DNA of 64,000 nucleotides, from positions 3,996,001 through 4,060,000 of the forward strand of contig NZ_CP094669.1 in assembly GCF_022827545.1 (NCBI RefSeq), given 5' to 3'. Shown piece by piece: positions 8,096 to 16,051 of the stretch. This stretch comes from Hymenobacter tibetensis (lineage in GTDB: Bacteria; Bacteroidota; Bacteroidia; Cytophagales; Hymenobacteraceae). Position 1 is the first letter of the stretch. Every line of letters begins with the position of its first letter. The notes below the pieces were generated by a model that was not told where the DNA came from, did no database searches, and worked only from the letters and a program-made list of their open reading frames with translations. The translations under genes were made by a program, and so were the position numbers.

Positions 8096-9235
8096 TTACT
8101 TCTTGCTTTGGTCGATGTCCTGGGTGGCGGAAGCTGTTGCTTCTTCCAGCGAAGGATAGTCGATATAGCCGTGGTCGTCGCCGCCGTAGAACGTTGCCTG
8201 ATCGGGGTTGTTGAGGGCCGTACCACGCTGGTAACGCTCCACCAGATCGGGGTTGGCAATGAACGGAACGCCAAAGGCAATCAGGTCGGCTTCGTTGTTG
8301 GCGAGGGCAGCTTCGGCGGTTTCCTGCGTGTAGCCACCGTTTAAAATGAATGGCCCCTTGAAAATCTTGCGTAATGCTGGGCCTACTGGCTCCTGGCCGG
8401 GCTCCACCGCCATGCTGTGGCCGGGCAGCGCCTCGATAACGTGTAGGTATGCCAACCCAAACTTATTAAGCTGCTCGGTTACGTAGCTGAACGTAGCTAA
8501 GCGGTTGGAATCGTTGATACCACCTACCCGGCCGGTTGGCGACAGGCGGATGCCGGTGCGGTCGGCGCCAAACACGCCAGCTACTGCTTCCACCACTTCC
8601 AGCGCGAAACGGGCGCGGTTTTCCACGCTGCCGCCGTACTCGTCGGTGCGCTTGTTGGTGCCGTCCTGGATGAACTGGTCCACCAAATAGCCGTTGGCAC
8701 CATGGACTTCCACCCCATCGAACCCAGCTTTTTTGGCGTTTTCAGCGGCTTTGCGGAAGTCTTCCACCACTGCTTTCACCTCGTGCGTTTCCAAGGCCCG
8801 CGGCGTTGGAATTTCTTCCATACCGCTGCCGGTGAAGGCTTTCACGCCCGTGGGCTGCACGGCCGAAGGAGCTACGGGCAGCCCACCATTGTGGAAAAAT
8901 GGGTGCGAAATAGCGCCCACGTGCCACAGCTGCATAAAAATGCGGCCACCCGCCGCGTGCACCGCGTCCGTTACCTTTTTCCAGCCAGCCACTTGAGCGT
9001 CTGAATAAATGCCGGGCGTGTAGATATAGCCCACGCCTTGCTGTGAAATCTGGGAGCCCTCCGTAATGATGAGGCCCGCAGAAGCGCGCTGCACGTAGTA
9101 CTCCACCGTTGAATCGGTAGGCACGTTGCCATCGTTGTTGGCCCGGCTACGGGTCATGGGCGCCATGGCAAAGCGGTTAGGCAAGCTCAGCGGGCCTAGT
9201 TGAAAAGAGGTGAACAAGGTTGATTCCTGACTCAT
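8096..9235 (-). CDS. nemA: Old Yellow Enzyme-family alkene reductase
   Basis: 379 aa from ATG 9235 (MSQESTLF). FMN-dependent TIM-barrel ene-reductase: LPNRFAMAPMTRSRA at the N-terminus, FMQLWHVGAISHP (FMN-contact Gln), GFDGVEVHGANGYLVDQF (substrate-binding pair usually His/Asn or His/His), DEYGGSVENRARF and a late FGVPFIANPDLVERY phosphate-binding region. It reduces activated C=C bonds or nitro/nitrate esters with NADPH; cellular substrates of such enzymes are usually unknown. It lies between kinase and regulator of system 2, with its own terminator. A 13-bp palindrome lies 34 bp before the ATG. Confidence 0.93.
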   Translation of the reverse strand: MSQESTLFTSFQLGPLSLPNRFAMAPMTRSRANNDGNVPTDSTVEYYVQRASAGLIITEGSQISQQGVGYIYTPGIYSDAQVAGWKKVTDAVHAAGGRIFMQLWHVGAISHPFFHNGGLPVAPSAVQPTGVKAFTGSGMEEIPTPRALETHEVKAVVEDFRKAAENAKKAGFDGVEVHGANGYLVDQFIQDGTNKRTDEYGGSVENRARFALEVVEAVAGVFGADRTGIRLSPTGRVGGINDSNRLATFSYVTEQLNKFGLAYLHVIEALPGHSMAVEPGQEPVGPALRKIFKGPFILNGGYTQETAEAALANNEADLIAFGVPFIANPDLVERYQRGTALNNPDQATFYGGDDHGYIDYPSLEEATASATQDIDQSKK

Positions 9236-9268
9236 GATTGGGTAGCTGAAAAGCGGGTTATATTTCTT

Positions 9269-9281
9269 GCAATTCAATTGC
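9269..9281. promoter_or_regulatory. candidate operator palindrome upstream of the OYE gene
   Basis: GCAATT-C-AATTGC, a perfect palindrome around one central base, 34-46 bp before the OYE ATG. It shares the TTGC/GCAA half-site flavour of the operators at 55519-55571, but no regulator is encoded beside it. Confidence 0.35.
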
Positions 9282-9367
9282 CTACAACCAATCCAAGTTT
9301 ATGAATGTTTTATCTCACTGAATCTTTCTCTTGTTTGCCCATGCTTCTATTGCTTAAGCGCTAAGCC

Positions 9368-10459
9368 TCAGCTTGAAAAAATTGGAGAGCTTGCCAGCGT
9401 CAACACCGGCAGCGTCACCACAAACTCTGCTTCCGTCTTGTGCACGGTCAGTGGCTGGGAAGTCAGGAAGGCATACCGCGCCGACAAGTTCTGCAACCCC
9501 AGGCCCGTCGATTCGCCGTCGGGCACCCGGCGGTAGCGCAGGGCATTGCGCACGGTAAGTTGCTGGCTGGCCACGTCCAACCTAATGCTGATGCGCAGCG
9601 GCTGCTTCTGGCTGGTGGCGTTGTGCTTGAGGGCGTTTTCGACCAGCAACTGCACAGCCAGCGGCGGCACTAGCAGCTGGTCTAAGTAGGCAGCTGGCGG
9701 CAGATTTATTTCCACCTCCAGTCCGTCGCCGAGGCGGGTGCGCTGCAAGAACACGTAGGCTTCCACGAACTGCATTTCCTCAGCCAGCGTCACCACTTCC
9801 TGTTCCTGGCTGTCGAGCACGTAGCGGTACACCTTCGCGAGCTGGCGAACGAAGCGCGTGGCGCGGGCGGGGTCTTCTTCTTCGATGAGAGAAGTCAGGG
9901 CGTTCAGGGAATTGAAGAGAAAGTGCGGGTCCACCTGGCGGCGCAGAGAATCGAGGCGGGCCACGGCGTTTTCCTTTTCCACCCGTTCGGCCCGGATGGC
10001 CGCTTCGCGCCATTGCAGCAAAAACGAGCGGCTATGCAAAAACAGCGAGATGATGAGCGTGACAATCAGCGGCACCACAAAATTGCCCCGGTTGCTCGAC
10101 CGAAAAAGGGACCCCAGAGGCTCGTGCCAATACAAGACAGTAAACGCCGTCTGCACGCCCACAATCACCACCAACGACCCGGTCAAGGAAACCAGCAGCG
10201 TAACCACCAGCCGGCGGAGCGGCCGGTCTGTCCACGACATGCGCTTGTTGAGCCAATCTACCCCGTAGCCGTTGGCCAGCCACAGTGCCATGGTGTACAC
10301 GGTGGTGTAGGCAAAGGTGATGGGCCAGTTTTTCCAGTCGTTCAACGCCGACAGCACCACACTCACGCTCAAGCAAACCGCCAGCAACGACCGTAGCGTC
10401 TTGCGCAGCGTCGCCCAGGAGCGTTGGTCGGGCAAATAGCCGGGGGTGAAGTCAGGCAT
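9368..10459 (-). CDS. LytS/YehU-type sensor histidine kinase (system 2)
   Basis: 363 aa from ATG 10459; a TTG at 10486 would add nine residues. Four N-terminal membrane helices, then the His_kinase box VDPHFLFNSLNAL with phospho-acceptor H179, and an HATPase domain (LLVENALKHN, GLGLQNLSARY). Same architecture and clear similarity to the kinase at 3607. There is no extracytoplasmic sensor domain, so detection probably depends on the membrane helices or on a partner. It follows the TPR gene on the same strand after a 17-bp hairpin and precedes the OYE gene by 132 bp. The regulator at 7136 is the presumed partner. Confidence 0.92.
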   Translation of the reverse strand: MPDFTPGYLPDQRSWATLRKTLRSLLAVCLSVSVVLSALNDWKNWPITFAYTTVYTMALWLANGYGVDWLNKRMSWTDRPLRRLVVTLLVSLTGSLVVIVGVQTAFTVLYWHEPLGSLFRSSNRGNFVVPLIVTLIISLFLHSRSFLLQWREAAIRAERVEKENAVARLDSLRRQVDPHFLFNSLNALTSLIEEEDPARATRFVRQLAKVYRYVLDSQEQEVVTLAEEMQFVEAYVFLQRTRLGDGLEVEINLPPAAYLDQLLVPPLAVQLLVENALKHNATSQKQPLRISIRLDVASQQLTVRNALRYRRVPDGESTGLGLQNLSARYAFLTSQPLTVHKTEAEFVVTLPVLTLASSPIFSS

Positions 10460-10520
10460 GGCGGAGGCGGTGAAGTTTCTGGCCAAGTATAAGGAAATTG
10501 TGAGTTGCCGGTGAAGGCCG

Positions 10521-10564
10521 CTACCAGTTGCCAGGTGGAAGAACTTACACCTGGCAACTGGTAG
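10521..10564. terminator. 17-bp perfect hairpin after the TPR gene
   Basis: Arms 10521-10537 and 10548-10564 are perfect complements with a 10-nt loop. There is no long T-run. It lies between the TPR gene and the system 2 kinase on the minus strand and may attenuate read-through. Confidence 0.65.
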
Positions 10565-10578
10565 ATTCCTCTTGGCTG

Positions 10579-11280
10579 CTATTTGGTGGTTACGGCGGCG
10601 GTGTCGTACTGCTTGAGCAGGCTAGTCAGTTGGCCTTTACCCCAGTCGGGGGCAATGCTGGAAGCGGGCTTGAAGGTATCAAAGCAGGTTTTCGCTTTTT
10701 GGTAGTGCGGCTTGGCAGCTTCAGGGCCGCCACCAAACATCTTGGGCCGGAAGTTGAAATCGTTGCCGCGCACCAGATGCACGCGCGGGTTCTGCGGATT
10801 TGCCTTTTCCGCCTCACCCAAGCTTTCGCCTACCATAGCCGTGTATTGCATCGCCCGGGTCATCGGCGACACCATGATGCGGCCCTGGTAGAGGTAGGCC
10901 TGCATCACGCCTATTTCTGAAGCATCGGCGGCGGGTAGTGCGCGGGCTTGGTCTAGCGCCGTTTGGGCCTGGTCGAAGTACTTGTCCTGCTGGTCTTTGC
11001 CTTTAGCAACGAAGCCGAGCCGCACGTAGCCATACGCTTGGTAGTAGCGCGGCAGCCAATCGTTGCTGGCTACGGTAGCCGCACGCTCGAACTTGCTGAT
11101 AGCTTGCTGGGTGGCAGCCGGGTCGTTGGTGCTTTGCAATTCCTTGATGGTGGCAACCATCATGTTAGTGTACGCGTCGGCAGCAACAGCGGCTGTGGCA
11201 GGAGTTGCCGGAGCAGAGGTTTGCGCCGTAGCAGCAAACGAAGCGGCGAAGAATGCGAGGGCGAGCAGGGGCTTTTTCAT
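10579..11280 (-). CDS. secreted TPR-like protein
   Basis: 233 aa. A clear signal peptide (MKKPLLALAFFAASFAATAQ) is followed by Ala/Thr/Pro-rich linker and then helical pairs of tetratricopeptide character (ATQQAISKFERAATVA, DWLPRYYQAYGYVRLG, YFDQAQTALDQARAL), so a periplasmic scaffold of about three repeats. No enzyme motif is seen. It lies between the TonB receptor and the system 2 kinase on the same strand. Its upstream region carries the same direct-repeat pair as the TonB gene, so I infer joint control. A periplasmic adaptor for the receptor or kinase is possible but unproven. Confidence 0.8.
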   Translation of the reverse strand: MKKPLLALAFFAASFAATAQTSAPATPATAAVAADAYTNMMVATIKELQSTNDPAATQQAISKFERAATVASNDWLPRYYQAYGYVRLGFVAKGKDQQDKYFDQAQTALDQARALPAADASEIGVMQAYLYQGRIMVSPMTRAMQYTAMVGESLGEAEKANPQNPRVHLVRGNDFNFRPKMFGGGPEAAKPHYQKAKTCFDTFKPASSIAPDWGKGQLTSLLKQYDTAAVTTK

Positions 11281-11365
11281 GAGCTGGAAAGAAAGTGGAG
11301 TGGACTACTGTGGTTGACTGCTGTAAAGGTGTGCGGCCACGGGCAGGGCGGAAAGTTGCTGTTAC

Positions 11366-11395
11366 CGAAGCGTCGAATGAGGTGGATGAAGCGTA
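11366..11395 (-). promoter_or_regulatory. candidate LytTR operator upstream of the TPR gene
   Basis: On the minus strand TACGCTTCA (11395-11387) and GACGCTTCG (11374-11366) are direct 9-bp repeats with a 12-bp spacer, 86-115 bp before the TPR start. The first four bases match the published LytTR site pattern [TA][AC][CA]GTTN[AG][TG] and the spacing fits; GTT reads GCT here. The element is nearly duplicated upstream of the TonB gene. Confidence 0.55.
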
Positions 11396-11400
11396 GTGCC

Positions 11401-11567
11401 GGGGACCTCACCCCCCCACCCCCTCTCCTCGGGGAGAGGGGGACCAATTCCTATTTGTAGTTGCCTTATTGGCTCTTTTCCGTAGGGAAGGTGCCTCACT
11501 ACTTTTTAGAGCTAGCTTTTCCTAGTTCCCCCTCTCCCCAAGAAGAGGGGACTAGGGGTGAGGTCCC
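11401..11567. repeat. palindromic repeat element with two CCCTCTCC-type hairpins
   Basis: GGGGTGAGGTCCC at 11555-11567 is the inverted complement of bases 11402-11414. Between these arms lie two short C/G-rich hairpins, about 11419-11442 (CCCCCTCTCC paired with GGAGAGGGGG) and 11528-11550. Such bounded palindromic elements resemble non-autonomous intergenic repeats. It fills the space between the TonB receptor stop and the TPR promoter region. I could not count other copies; none is obvious in this window. Confidence 0.55.
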
Positions 11568-11568
11568 G

Positions 11569-13764
11569 CTACTCGGGCCGCTCGTTCACGTCGCCAGGGT
11601 TTTTCTTGTTTATCGAGATGAACACGCCCACAAACAGCATGCGGGGCGCGGTGGGTGTCACGGCCACGCGGTTGAACTGGCCGCTGGCAGCGGGGGTGCT
11701 GGCGTAGCGGTAGCCGTACACATTCTGGCGGCCGAGCAGGTTGGAGGCCGAGACGTGGACGATGGTGAACTGGCCGAACAGGCGGGTGAGGTAGCTGGCA
11801 TTCAGGCTAACATCCTGATAGGTGGGCAGTACGCCTTGGTTGTAGCCTTCCTGATTGTAGTCGTGGTAGCGGCGGGGGCTACCATAGGAGGCGGTGGCCC
11901 CAAAAAGCGTATTGAGTTTGGGTACCCAATACTTGCCGACTACCGATACGTTGTGCCGGGCGGCGAAGGTGGGCACGGCAGCTACGGGGTCGGCGCGGTA
12001 TTGGCGGCGGGTGTCGAGGAGGCCGTAGCTTACCCAATACTCCAGGTTCTTCACCGTTTTCCGGTCGCGCCAGAGCACGTCGAGGCCGCGGGCGTAGCCG
12101 GTACCGCCGTTGTCGTAGGTGGCGGCGTTGCGCAGATCCTGGCCGTCGTAGCGGGTGAGGTGGTTGTAGGTTTTGCGGTACACTTCTGCTTGCAGCAGCT
12201 TGCCGTCGTGGTTGTATTGATAGGTGAGCACCGAATGCGTGGCTTGCTCGAAGCGCAGACTAGGCTGCACCAGCAGCAAGCTGTTGTCAGGCGTTTGGTA
12301 GAACCGGCCGTAAGCGCCGGACACCGAGCTATTCTCGCTGGTTTGGTAAGCCAGGGCCAGGCGGGGAGCAGCATTAGCCTTGCCAAGTAGCGCCGAATAC
12401 TCCACCCGGCCGCCAACCCGGCCCGCCAGCCGGTCGCTCAACTGGAAGTCTGATTCCACGAAGCCAGCCGCCCGCTTTTCGATGAAGCTGGTTTCGTACC
12501 GAGTGTCGGCGTCGATGACGTGAGGCTGGTACTGTTGGGTTACTTGTTGCCCTACGCCTTCTACTCCGAGCTTGAGGTTCCAGCGGGAGCCCGCCGAGTC
12601 GTTGGTCAGCACCACCCGGCCTACCAGAGCTTGCTCCAGGGTGCGCAGCCGCAGCGTATCGGGTTGCACGTCTTTGTCGTCGCGCGACAGGGCCACGCCG
12701 GTTTGCACGCTCCAGCCGCGGCGCAAGGGGCTGCGGAAGGTGGTGTTGAGGTAGCCGTTGCCATTTTGTAGCGCTACCGTTTGCTGGCCGACGGGCTCGG
12801 GGCTAGGCTGCCGGATGGTGAGGCGTTGCGCGCTCCAGGTGCCGTACACTTTCAACATCCCGGCCTGGCCGGTGCGGTGGGCCAACTTGACGGACCCACT
12901 GCCCGAGCGGGGCGCTTGCACCCACTCTACATTCTGCGGTATCAGCCCGGTGTAAGGCGTCAGGTTGGTATAATCGGCCGATACATCCAGCGAAGTTTGC
13001 TCCCACCGCTTGGTGCGCGAAGCTCCCACAAACAAGTTGCTTACCGATAATCCCGTTTGCGTTTCCTGCGACAAGTCCGTGGAGTTCAGCAGCAGCACGC
13101 CCGACAGTGCCTGCCCGTATAGCGCCGAATAGCCGCCAGTGCTAAACACCGTGCCCCGAAACAGCGTGGGCGAAAACCGGCCGCGGGCGGGCACGGCGGG
13201 CACCGACCCGGCGTAGAAGTTCTGCACAGGCAGGCCGTCCATGTACACTTTGGTTTCATTGGCGGCCCCACCACGCACGAACAGCATGCCGTCCTCTCCT
13301 ACTTTGGTGGTGCCAGGCAGCGTGTTAAGGGCGCCCGCTACGTCGGCTAACGCGCCCGCTGTGGTCTGCACGTCGCGGGTGTTGAGGGCGGCGGAGCGCT
13401 TCTCGTCGCTGGCCTCAAAGGCGCCAGCCGTTACCACCACCGAGCCCAAGGCATGCGGAGTGCCCTTCATCTTCAAGCTCAGCTTCAGTGGCTGCCCGTT
13501 CAAAGCCAGTGGCAACTCCTGCGGCTGATACCCCAACAAGCTCAATACCAGCGTAGCGGCCCCGGCCTGCTGCGTCTCGAACCGGAAGGCGCCCAGCGTA
13601 TCGGTGCTGGTACCATCGAAGGTACCGCGCAGGAACACGTTCACGCCCGGCAGGGCCTGCCCCGCTGCGTCGCGGACGGTACCGCTGAGCATGGTAGTGG
13701 ATTGGGCCCGCAGCCCCAAGGTGGAGGCCAGCAGCAAGAGCAGCGCGAGTAGCAGACGTTTCAT
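11569..13764 (-). CDS. TonB-dependent outer-membrane receptor
   Basis: 731 aa. Signal peptide (about 1-20, ending LRAQ), carboxypeptidase-regulatory-like beta domain (about 25-105, SGTVRDAAGQALPGVNVFL), plug domain (about 125-235, with LNTLPGTTKVGEDGMLFVRGG and VYMDGLPV), then a 22-strand-type barrel to the end. It imports a ligand through the outer membrane using TonB energy. No SusD-like lipoprotein is adjacent, so it is not a standard polysaccharide SusCD pair; the neighbours are a secreted TPR protein and the LytS/LytTR system 2. The ligand cannot be told from sequence. It carries a LytTR-like repeat pair upstream. Confidence 0.93.
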   Translation of the reverse strand: MKRLLLALLLLLASTLGLRAQSTTMLSGTVRDAAGQALPGVNVFLRGTFDGTSTDTLGAFRFETQQAGAATLVLSLLGYQPQELPLALNGQPLKLSLKMKGTPHALGSVVVTAGAFEASDEKRSAALNTRDVQTTAGALADVAGALNTLPGTTKVGEDGMLFVRGGAANETKVYMDGLPVQNFYAGSVPAVPARGRFSPTLFRGTVFSTGGYSALYGQALSGVLLLNSTDLSQETQTGLSVSNLFVGASRTKRWEQTSLDVSADYTNLTPYTGLIPQNVEWVQAPRSGSGSVKLAHRTGQAGMLKVYGTWSAQRLTIRQPSPEPVGQQTVALQNGNGYLNTTFRSPLRRGWSVQTGVALSRDDKDVQPDTLRLRTLEQALVGRVVLTNDSAGSRWNLKLGVEGVGQQVTQQYQPHVIDADTRYETSFIEKRAAGFVESDFQLSDRLAGRVGGRVEYSALLGKANAAPRLALAYQTSENSSVSGAYGRFYQTPDNSLLLVQPSLRFEQATHSVLTYQYNHDGKLLQAEVYRKTYNHLTRYDGQDLRNAATYDNGGTGYARGLDVLWRDRKTVKNLEYWVSYGLLDTRRQYRADPVAAVPTFAARHNVSVVGKYWVPKLNTLFGATASYGSPRRYHDYNQEGYNQGVLPTYQDVSLNASYLTRLFGQFTIVHVSASNLLGRQNVYGYRYASTPAASGQFNRVAVTPTAPRMLFVGVFISINKKNPGDVNERPE

Positions 13765-13829
13765 GGCGGTAACAGCGAAGTGATGCTCAAATGTGAGCTA
13801 CTGCCGAAGCCAATGAAATTTGCAGTTAC

Positions 13830-13859
13830 TGAAGCGTAGGATTAGGGGGATGAAGTGTA
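13830..13859 (-). promoter_or_regulatory. candidate LytTR operator upstream of the TonB receptor
   Basis: On the minus strand TACACTTCA (13859-13851) and TACGCTTCA (13838-13830) are direct 9-bp repeats with a 12-bp spacer, 66-95 bp before the receptor ATG. The surrounding bases, about 40 in all, align with the element upstream of the TPR gene, including the GTTAC that flanks the inner copy when read on the plus strand. Confidence 0.58.
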
Positions 13860-13930
13860 GAAAGGCAGTTTTGTGTGGCGCTATACACCTACTTTAGGTC
13901 CACAATCAAGCAGATAACCTGCTACGCTGA

Positions 13931-15229
13931 ATGACTGATAAAACAAGAATCAAAAGAATATTTCGTAGTGTGATTAGACGTGGGACAGGCCGAGCGCATT
14001 TAATGATGCGTGATTATCCTACTATTAATTTCTCTCAGGAAATTCTAAAAGCCGCAGTTCATAATTACGCCTACGACCCGCAGTGTGAAGGCAGTCGGGA
14101 GCAATACATTGTCGAACTAATCAATCTTGCACCTCAAAAAGCGCTGCTTATTCCTAGAGTACTGCAAAAGCTTGTAGAACAGAAGGAAAACACATGGGGC
14201 CTATCACAACTATTCGACATAGCTAAACTATTAGCTAAATCAGGCAATGTGGAGGCGAGGCAAGCTCTCTACCAGCGTTTTGAATCGGGCACTCTTCCCG
14301 AATATGCCTATGATGGTGAATATGCCCTTGTAGACCTCGATGGAATTGAGGGCCTAAAACACGTAGCCGAAGTCAGGGGGGCACTACTACTCATTGATTA
14401 TGAAGACCACGAAGATGACTGCCTGATCAACTATGCTCAAAGAGAAAATCCAGGTATTGGTGTGGAAGAAGAGCTGAAGAAAGCAGCCCAAAATAACGTG
14501 TACATCACCCGATACCTCGCTGCTGTAGATGAGGATCGACAACGAGAAAAACAGACGCCACCCCGGCCAGTACTGGACTTCGAGTTTATTCGCAATACTA
14601 TCAACCAAAAAACCAGGAGATGGATACCAGCCTCTGCCGTCCAAAAACTGGCCCGCAAGGAAATCAAGCAATTGGCCGATGATTTCTTACTTGAAACCGA
14701 TCGAAGTAGGCAGGAGATGTATCTGCGCCTATTTAGCCACGTCAAATTCCCTCATGGGTACGAGAGACTACTAACGCTCGCGCAGACTGTACCTCTGCAT
14801 GCCAATACCAGTCAATTACTGATTAGTCTGGTTAATGCTCTAGAACTTTTCAAGGCTCCTGCTATCCGAGAATTTGCGCTTACCGCACTCATTACTTCCA
14901 ACGCCCCCTGGATCTATACTGATTTGTTGATTAATAATTATCGCAGAGGTGATCATACGTTACTCACACGCTTGGTGGAGCAAGCCAAAACTGAACTTGA
15001 AATAGAAAACTTAGCGAGCAGCTACTGTCGCATTTATCGAAAAAACGCTACCAAGCATTGTCTTGAGCCGCTGAACAAAATATACCACCACATGAACTGC
15101 GGCATTCACCGGGAAGATGTGGTGGAAATACTGCTCAGGAGAGGCGTGCTACCGAATAAGATTCGAGACGAAATTCCGTTTGACAGCAATACCAGCGTGC
15201 GGGAGCTATTGAATCTGAAGCAGACGTAA
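13931..15229 (+). CDS. hypothetical helical-repeat protein of atypical composition
   Basis: 432 aa, soluble, no signal peptide. Predominantly helical with HEAT-like pairs (QKALLIPRVLQKLVEQ, LSQLFDIAKLLAKSGN, LLISLVNALELFKAPAIREFALTAL). A charged N-terminus (KTRIKRIFRSVIRRG) and acidic patch YEDHEDDC are visible. I do not recognise the family or a catalytic motif. Codon use is visibly richer in A/T (many AAA, ATT, TTA codons) than the neighbouring genes, which suggests later acquisition. It stands alone between the TonB gene (divergent) and the MOSC gene. Confidence 0.7.
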   Translation: MTDKTRIKRIFRSVIRRGTGRAHLMMRDYPTINFSQEILKAAVHNYAYDPQCEGSREQYIVELINLAPQKALLIPRVLQKLVEQKENTWGLSQLFDIAKLLAKSGNVEARQALYQRFESGTLPEYAYDGEYALVDLDGIEGLKHVAEVRGALLLIDYEDHEDDCLINYAQRENPGIGVEEELKKAAQNNVYITRYLAAVDEDRQREKQTPPRPVLDFEFIRNTINQKTRRWIPASAVQKLARKEIKQLADDFLLETDRSRQEMYLRLFSHVKFPHGYERLLTLAQTVPLHANTSQLLISLVNALELFKAPAIREFALTALITSNAPWIYTDLLINNYRRGDHTLLTRLVEQAKTELEIENLASSYCRIYRKNATKHCLEPLNKIYHHMNCGIHREDVVEILLRRGVLPNKIRDEIPFDSNTSVRELLNLKQT

Positions 15230-15306
15230 CAGCATTTTTCTTTACCTCAACCATCCCGCACCCGCTCCCTATCTTGTGCTAGCTTACCTCTAACCACTGT
15301 AACGCC

Positions 15307-15951
15307 ATGCACATCGCCTCTCTCAACATCGGACTGCCCCAGGAATATGTCTGGAACAGCAAATTGGTCCGCACCAGCATCTTTAAGCAGCCCGTTACGG
15401 AGCCCGTACAGGTATATCAGGAGCACTTAGCTGGCGACGGGCAGGCCGACTTGCGGGTGCACGGCGGCCCCGACAAAGCGGTGTATGCCTATCCGCAAGA
15501 GCATTATGCGTTCTGGCAAGAGTACCTACCCGCCGAAAAGCTGGTGCCGGGAGCTTTTGGCGAGAACTTAACCACTGTTGGGCTGCTGGAAAGTGAAGTA
15601 CGCATAGGCGACTTGTACCAGATAGGTACGGCCGTGCTCATGGCTTTTCAGCCGCGCCAGCCCTGTTTTAAGTTGGGCATCCGGCTGCAAGACGACAGCA
15701 TGGTGCAGCGCTTCGAAAGGGCGCGGCGCAGCGGCATCTATTTTCGGGTGCAGCAGGAGGGCGTCGTACAAGCCGGTGACGTTATCACGCTGGTGCAGCG
15801 CTCCGCCTACAATGTCACCATTCAGGACATAGTCGACAACGGTGCTGCCGAGGCCCCCGACCCGTATAAGATTCAGGAAATCCTGGACATGCCGTATCTA
15901 ACGGCGTCTTGGCGCAAGCGCTTCACGCTGATGTTAGAAGGAAGCCGTTGA
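15307..15951 (+). CDS. MOSC domain protein, YiiM type
   Basis: 214 aa, cytosolic. N-terminal SLNIGLPQEYVWN and VHGGPDKAVYAYPQEHY, then the MOSC core with FGENLTTVGLLE, VRIGDLYQIGTAVLMAFQPRQPCFKLG, whose cysteine is the usual molybdenum-cofactor ligand. The YiiM branch includes molybdoenzymes that reduce N-hydroxylated compounds; activity here is by homology. No molybdopterin-synthesis genes are nearby. The next gene, pirin, follows on the same strand after 100 bp. Confidence 0.88.
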   Translation: MHIASLNIGLPQEYVWNSKLVRTSIFKQPVTEPVQVYQEHLAGDGQADLRVHGGPDKAVYAYPQEHYAFWQEYLPAEKLVPGAFGENLTTVGLLESEVRIGDLYQIGTAVLMAFQPRQPCFKLGIRLQDDSMVQRFERARRSGIYFRVQQEGVVQAGDVITLVQRSAYNVTIQDIVDNGAAEAPDPYKIQEILDMPYLTASWRKRFTLMLEGSR

Positions 15952-16051
15952 TTTTTGTTAGGTGACGTAAGTAACTCGAAAAGCTTGCTGCTCGATATAG
16001 CACGCGCAGTGGCTTTGTTCGGGTTACTTGGCATCTACCTTACTTCATCGT

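Noticed and set aside
9440..9673. Plus-strand frames inside the histidine kinase and other long genes
   Set aside because: They are antisense shadows common in G+C-rich coding DNA; composition follows the real gene on the other strand.
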